DNA from: Candidatus Solincola tengchongensis
GTDB taxonomy: Bacteria > Actinomycetota > Geothermincolia > Geothermincolales > RBG-13-55-18
Reading direction: 5' to 3'
NCBI GenBank assembly: GCA_015711895.1
Contig: JACVJH010000067.1
Location: 1-7,295, forward strand
Length of the DNA: 7,295 nt
Position numbers and translations under genes: made by a program. Below, piece by piece: positions 5,565 through 7,295 of this stretch (position 1 is its first letter; the number at the start of each line of letters is the position of its first letter). The notes under the pieces are model-generated. The model did not search any database. It saw nothing but the letters and a program-made list of their open reading frames with translations, and was not told where the DNA came from.

Positions 5565-5834
5565 ATGTGCCGTGAAGGTATCGACCTGGTCAGCCTTAAG
5601 GTGGCCCTCAAACACGGGTCGGAACGCCTGGAGCGGGAAGCGGATCACCTGCGCCAGTGGGCCGCCCTGGCCTCCAACGCCAATCTGGTAGATGTTTCCA
5701 AGAAAATAACCGGCGCTCTGGAGCAGGTCGCGGCCGGCCGGGAGCTGCTGTCGGCTTGTGTGAGCGAACTCGCCGCCCTGCAGGTTGGCGGCACCACCCC
5801 CGGCGGAGGCGGGTTCACCGTCACCCCCCTCTGA
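5565..5834 (+). CDS. Hypothetical 89-residue helical protein with Gly-rich tail
   Basis: I do not recognise a family. The start is ATG 5565, the only Met/Val-type start in a frame open since the stop at 5493-5495; GGAG at 5552-5555 gives a modest SD with a 9-base gap. Residues about 5-70 look strongly helical and amphipathic (LKVALKHGSERLEREADHL, then KKITGALEQVAAGRELL), possibly a helical hairpin or short coiled coil; the tail GGTTPGGGGFTVTPL looks flexible. There is no signal peptide or membrane segment. Codon use matches the neighbours. It follows dapA by about 230 bases and converges with the MoaD/AOR operon, so neither context gives a role. The length and helix-plus-Gly tail are loosely like small secreted or structural proteins, but no claim is made. 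Confidence 0.6.
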   Translation: MCREGIDLVSLKVALKHGSERLEREADHLRQWAALASNANLVDVSKKITGALEQVAAGRELLSACVSELAALQVGGTTPGGGGFTVTPL

Positions 5835-5866
5835 ACCCGGCACGTGCGGAGCGGCGCAGGCCGCCC

Positions 5867-5912
5867 GCCGGGGGCCGCGGACGCCGGCTAACGCATTCCC
5901 CCGGCCCCCGGT
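5867..5912. terminator. GC-rich inverted repeat between convergent genes (bidirectional terminator candidate)
   Basis: CCGGGGGCCG (5868-5877) and CGGCCCCCGG (5902-5911) are exact 10-bp inverted complements, plus one G-U closing pair (5867/5912), around a 24-base loop. The repeat fills the 83-base gap between the 5834 and 5918 stop codons of convergent genes, where a shared terminator is expected. It lacks a T-run on either side, as is frequent in high-GC genomes, so its efficiency is uncertain. Confidence 0.42.
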
Positions 5913-5917
5913 CCCGG

Positions 5918-6166
5918 CTATCCCCCGGCCAGGGGAGGGAAGACGGAGACCTCGTCGTCCGCCTCCAGCCTGGTCCTCTTGCCCTTCAGGTATCCCACGT
6001 TCTGCCCGTTAACAAGGACGATGCAATCGCGCAGGTAACGGGACACTCCCTCGCCGTAACGCTCCCGCAGTTCCTTGAGCACCTGGCCCACGTCGCGCGC
6101 CTGGCTTCGGTACTCCTTCTCTCCCGCAGCTTTGCGCAGGGTGGCGTAGAGCTTTACCAGAGGCAT
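5918..6166 (-). CDS. MoaD/ThiS-family sulfur-carrier protein, AOR partner
   Basis: This 82-residue beta-grasp protein starts MPLVKLYATLRKAAGEKEY and ends VSVFPPLAGG before a TAG stop. The C-terminal Gly-Gly is the residue pair adenylated and thiocarboxylated in MoaD/ThiS proteins; FPPLAGG matches the MoaD ending. The middle (LVNGQNVGYLKGKRTRLEADDEVSVFPP) is the usual 'vNg....l..l.dgDeV.ifPp' core. ATG 6166 is chosen, with GGGGA about 7 bases upstream; a TTG at 6190 would add eight untypical residues (MRPSGDEE). It is the last gene of a - strand unit, 31 bases after the AOR-family gene. MoaD-like genes next to AOR genes are common and are thought to supply sulfur for the pyranopterin cofactor of the tungstoenzyme. 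It may serve general molybdopterin synthesis instead. Confidence 0.85.
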   Translation of the reverse strand: MPLVKLYATLRKAAGEKEYRSQARDVGQVLKELRERYGEGVSRYLRDCIVLVNGQNVGYLKGKRTRLEADDEVSVFPPLAGG

Positions 6167-6197
6167 CTCCTCATCCCCGCTCGGACGCAAGCCCCGC

Positions 6198-7295
6198 TCA
6201 ACCGTGGAGTGCGTCGGCCACGTCCTTGAGGCCCAGTTCCTCCAACCTCCGGCGGCTGGGCCTCCCCTTCTCGTCTATATCCCGCAGCCGGTAGTACTCC
6301 TCCAGCATTTCCTCGAAGGCCACCGTCTTGCGCCTTATCTCCTCGGGGTCTTTCCTCTCCAGCCTCTTGCCCCGCGCGGAGAACACGGGCAGCTTGTTCA
6401 GCGAGGTGAGTATCTTGTCCATGTTGGGGAAGAGATATTTCTTCATCAGGCTCGCCGTGGTCTCCTTGACCCTCTCCACCCTGAGCTTGCCCATGGGCAC
6501 CATGGACATGAACTGGGGGAAGACGGCCAGATGGAGGCTGGAGGTCACCCCCTCCAGGTGGGGCTCAAGGATGCGCCGCGGCAGGCGGTCGTCCTCCCGC
6601 GTGGCCCCGCAGAGGTTGCCGATGGCTCTCTTGATGTACCAGATGCGGTCTCCCACCCTGGCCAGCTCCTCCACCGTGTAGGGGAAACCGGTGAGGGTGC
6701 GGAGCGCCTCCGCCATCTCCGCCAGTGAACCTCCCGCCGCGTTCCAGGCGTACTCGCAGATGACCGCCGAGTTGGCGATGACCCCCTTCTTCTGGGAAGC
6801 CACCGTCTGGGCCGCCTTGCCCTTGGCCCGGTAAGGCCAACTCCTCTTCACTCCGAGCTCGTTGTGGTTGAGCAGCCCCAGTTCCACGTAGAGGTTGGCG
6901 TCCGCGCAGTGGCAGGCGCCGCGGATAGAGGTGGCGTAGGTGAGGGCCATGCCCCACAGGGCCCTCGGGTCGTGCATGGGACATTCCAGCCCCTTGACGT
7001 GGATGGCGAATTCCTCCCCCCCGTACTTTCGGGACATGGAGCGTACCCCTTCCGCCATCTCGTCCCCGATGCCCTCCCGGAAAGCGATCCTCTTGATGAG
7101 CTCGAGCACGGTATCCGGCTGGTTCCAGCCCAACCTGAGCCCGCCGGTGTCGGACTCCTTAATCAGGCCGGCCTCGAAGGCCTCGGTGGCGTAGGCTATC
7201 ACGCTCCCGCAGGAGATGACGTCCATGCCGTAGCGGTTGCAGAGCTCGTTGGCCTTGTGGTTGGCCTCCATGGAATCCATCCTCTGAAGGGTCCC
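6198..7295 (-). CDS. Aldehyde ferredoxin oxidoreductase (AOR) family tungstoenzyme, C-terminal part (5' end outside window)
   Basis: About 365 C-terminal residues are visible; the frame stays open to the window edge and the Met at 7280 is internal. AOR-family enzymes use a tungsten bis-pyranopterin and a 4Fe-4S cluster to oxidise aldehydes with ferredoxin in anaerobes. Family landmarks, counted from the 7280 Met: ANELCNRYGMDVISCG (10-25), HVKGLECPMHDPRA (94-107), YATSIRGACHCA (115-126) and NLCGATREDDRLPRR. The late cluster cysteine is probably C175 in NSAVIC, where the family usually shows D-x-x-x-x-C; the leading Asp is Asn here. The end, FEEMLEEYYRLRDIDEKGRPSRRRLEELGL, fits the common AOR C-terminus. 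Before it, an extended stretch of about 85 residues (HLAVFPQFMSM to ERKDPEEIRRKT) looks longer than in classic AOR. The substrate is unknown. The cluster motif at the N-terminus is not in the window. It is likely co-transcribed with the MoaD-like gene. Confidence 0.9.
   Translation of the reverse strand, partial: GTLQRMDSMEANHKANELCNRYGMDVISCGSVIAYATEAFEAGLIKESDTGGLRLGWNQPDTVLELIKRIAFREGIGDEMAEGVRSMSRKYGGEEFAIHVKGLECPMHDPRALWGMALTYATSIRGACHCADANLYVELGLLNHNELGVKRSWPYRAKGKAAQTVASQKKGVIANSAVICEYAWNAAGGSLAEMAEALRTLTGFPYTVEELARVGDRIWYIKRAIGNLCGATREDDRLPRRILEPHLEGVTSSLHLAVFPQFMSMVPMGKLRVERVKETTASLMKKYLFPNMDKILTSLNKLPVFSARGKRLERKDPEEIRRKTVAFEEMLEEYYRLRDIDEKGRPSRRRLEELGLKDVADALHG

Noticed and set aside
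5142..5843. 233-codon - strand open frame across the 3' end of dapA and the small gene
   Set aside because: It overlaps two better-supported + strand frames and the gap between them, has no SD or family signature, and is low-complexity in sequence.

Overview
The window is GC-rich with strong G/C preference at third codon positions. It carries parts or all of seven protein genes and several non-coding regulatory candidates. A tungsten/molybdopterin aldehyde oxidoreductase with its own MoaD/ThiS partner points to an anaerobic lifestyle. A Flp/Tad pilus gene, a sigma-28/WhiG-type promoter and high GC fit a deep-branching anaerobic actinobacterium. That assignment is an inference from gene content; other high-GC anaerobes are possible.

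Left part (1-2363, + strand): the 3' end of a Flp-pilus CpaB/RcpC-like gene, then about 300 bases without a gene, then a REC-GAF-GGDEF response regulator/diguanylate cyclase with an intact GGEEF and an RxxD inhibitory site. Just upstream of the cyclase lies an excellent match to a sigma-28 (FliA/SigD/WhiG) promoter, TAAT-N15-GCCGATAA. Its -10 element sits in the loop of a perfect 11-bp inverted repeat. A 49-codon small ORF with a strong Shine-Dalgarno (SD) site follows the cyclase.

Middle part (2401-5337): a CrtI/phytoene-desaturase-like FAD oxidoreductase on the - strand and dapA (4-hydroxy-tetrahydrodipicolinate synthase) on the + strand diverge from an AT-rich promoter region. The - strand promoter is near consensus (TTGACA-N16-TAATAT) and is followed by a foldable 5' leader and a weak terminator-like hairpin. 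The dapA side has an extended -10 candidate and a leader of roughly 275 nt. Almost every base from 4195 to 4353 can be paired, and the last three helices are partly mutually exclusive, as in an attenuator or riboswitch.

Right part (5338-7295): a candidate promoter and an unrecognised 89-residue small protein on the + strand converge on a - strand operon of an AOR-family tungstoenzyme (cut by the window edge) and a MoaD/ThiS-like protein ending in Gly-Gly. A 10-bp GC-rich inverted repeat lies between the convergent stops.

The most notable points are the structured dapA leader, the diguanylate cyclase placed behind a sigma-28/WhiG promoter with a symmetric operator-like repeat, and the reuse of the same CGTTCCG inverted motif at the desaturase promoter.
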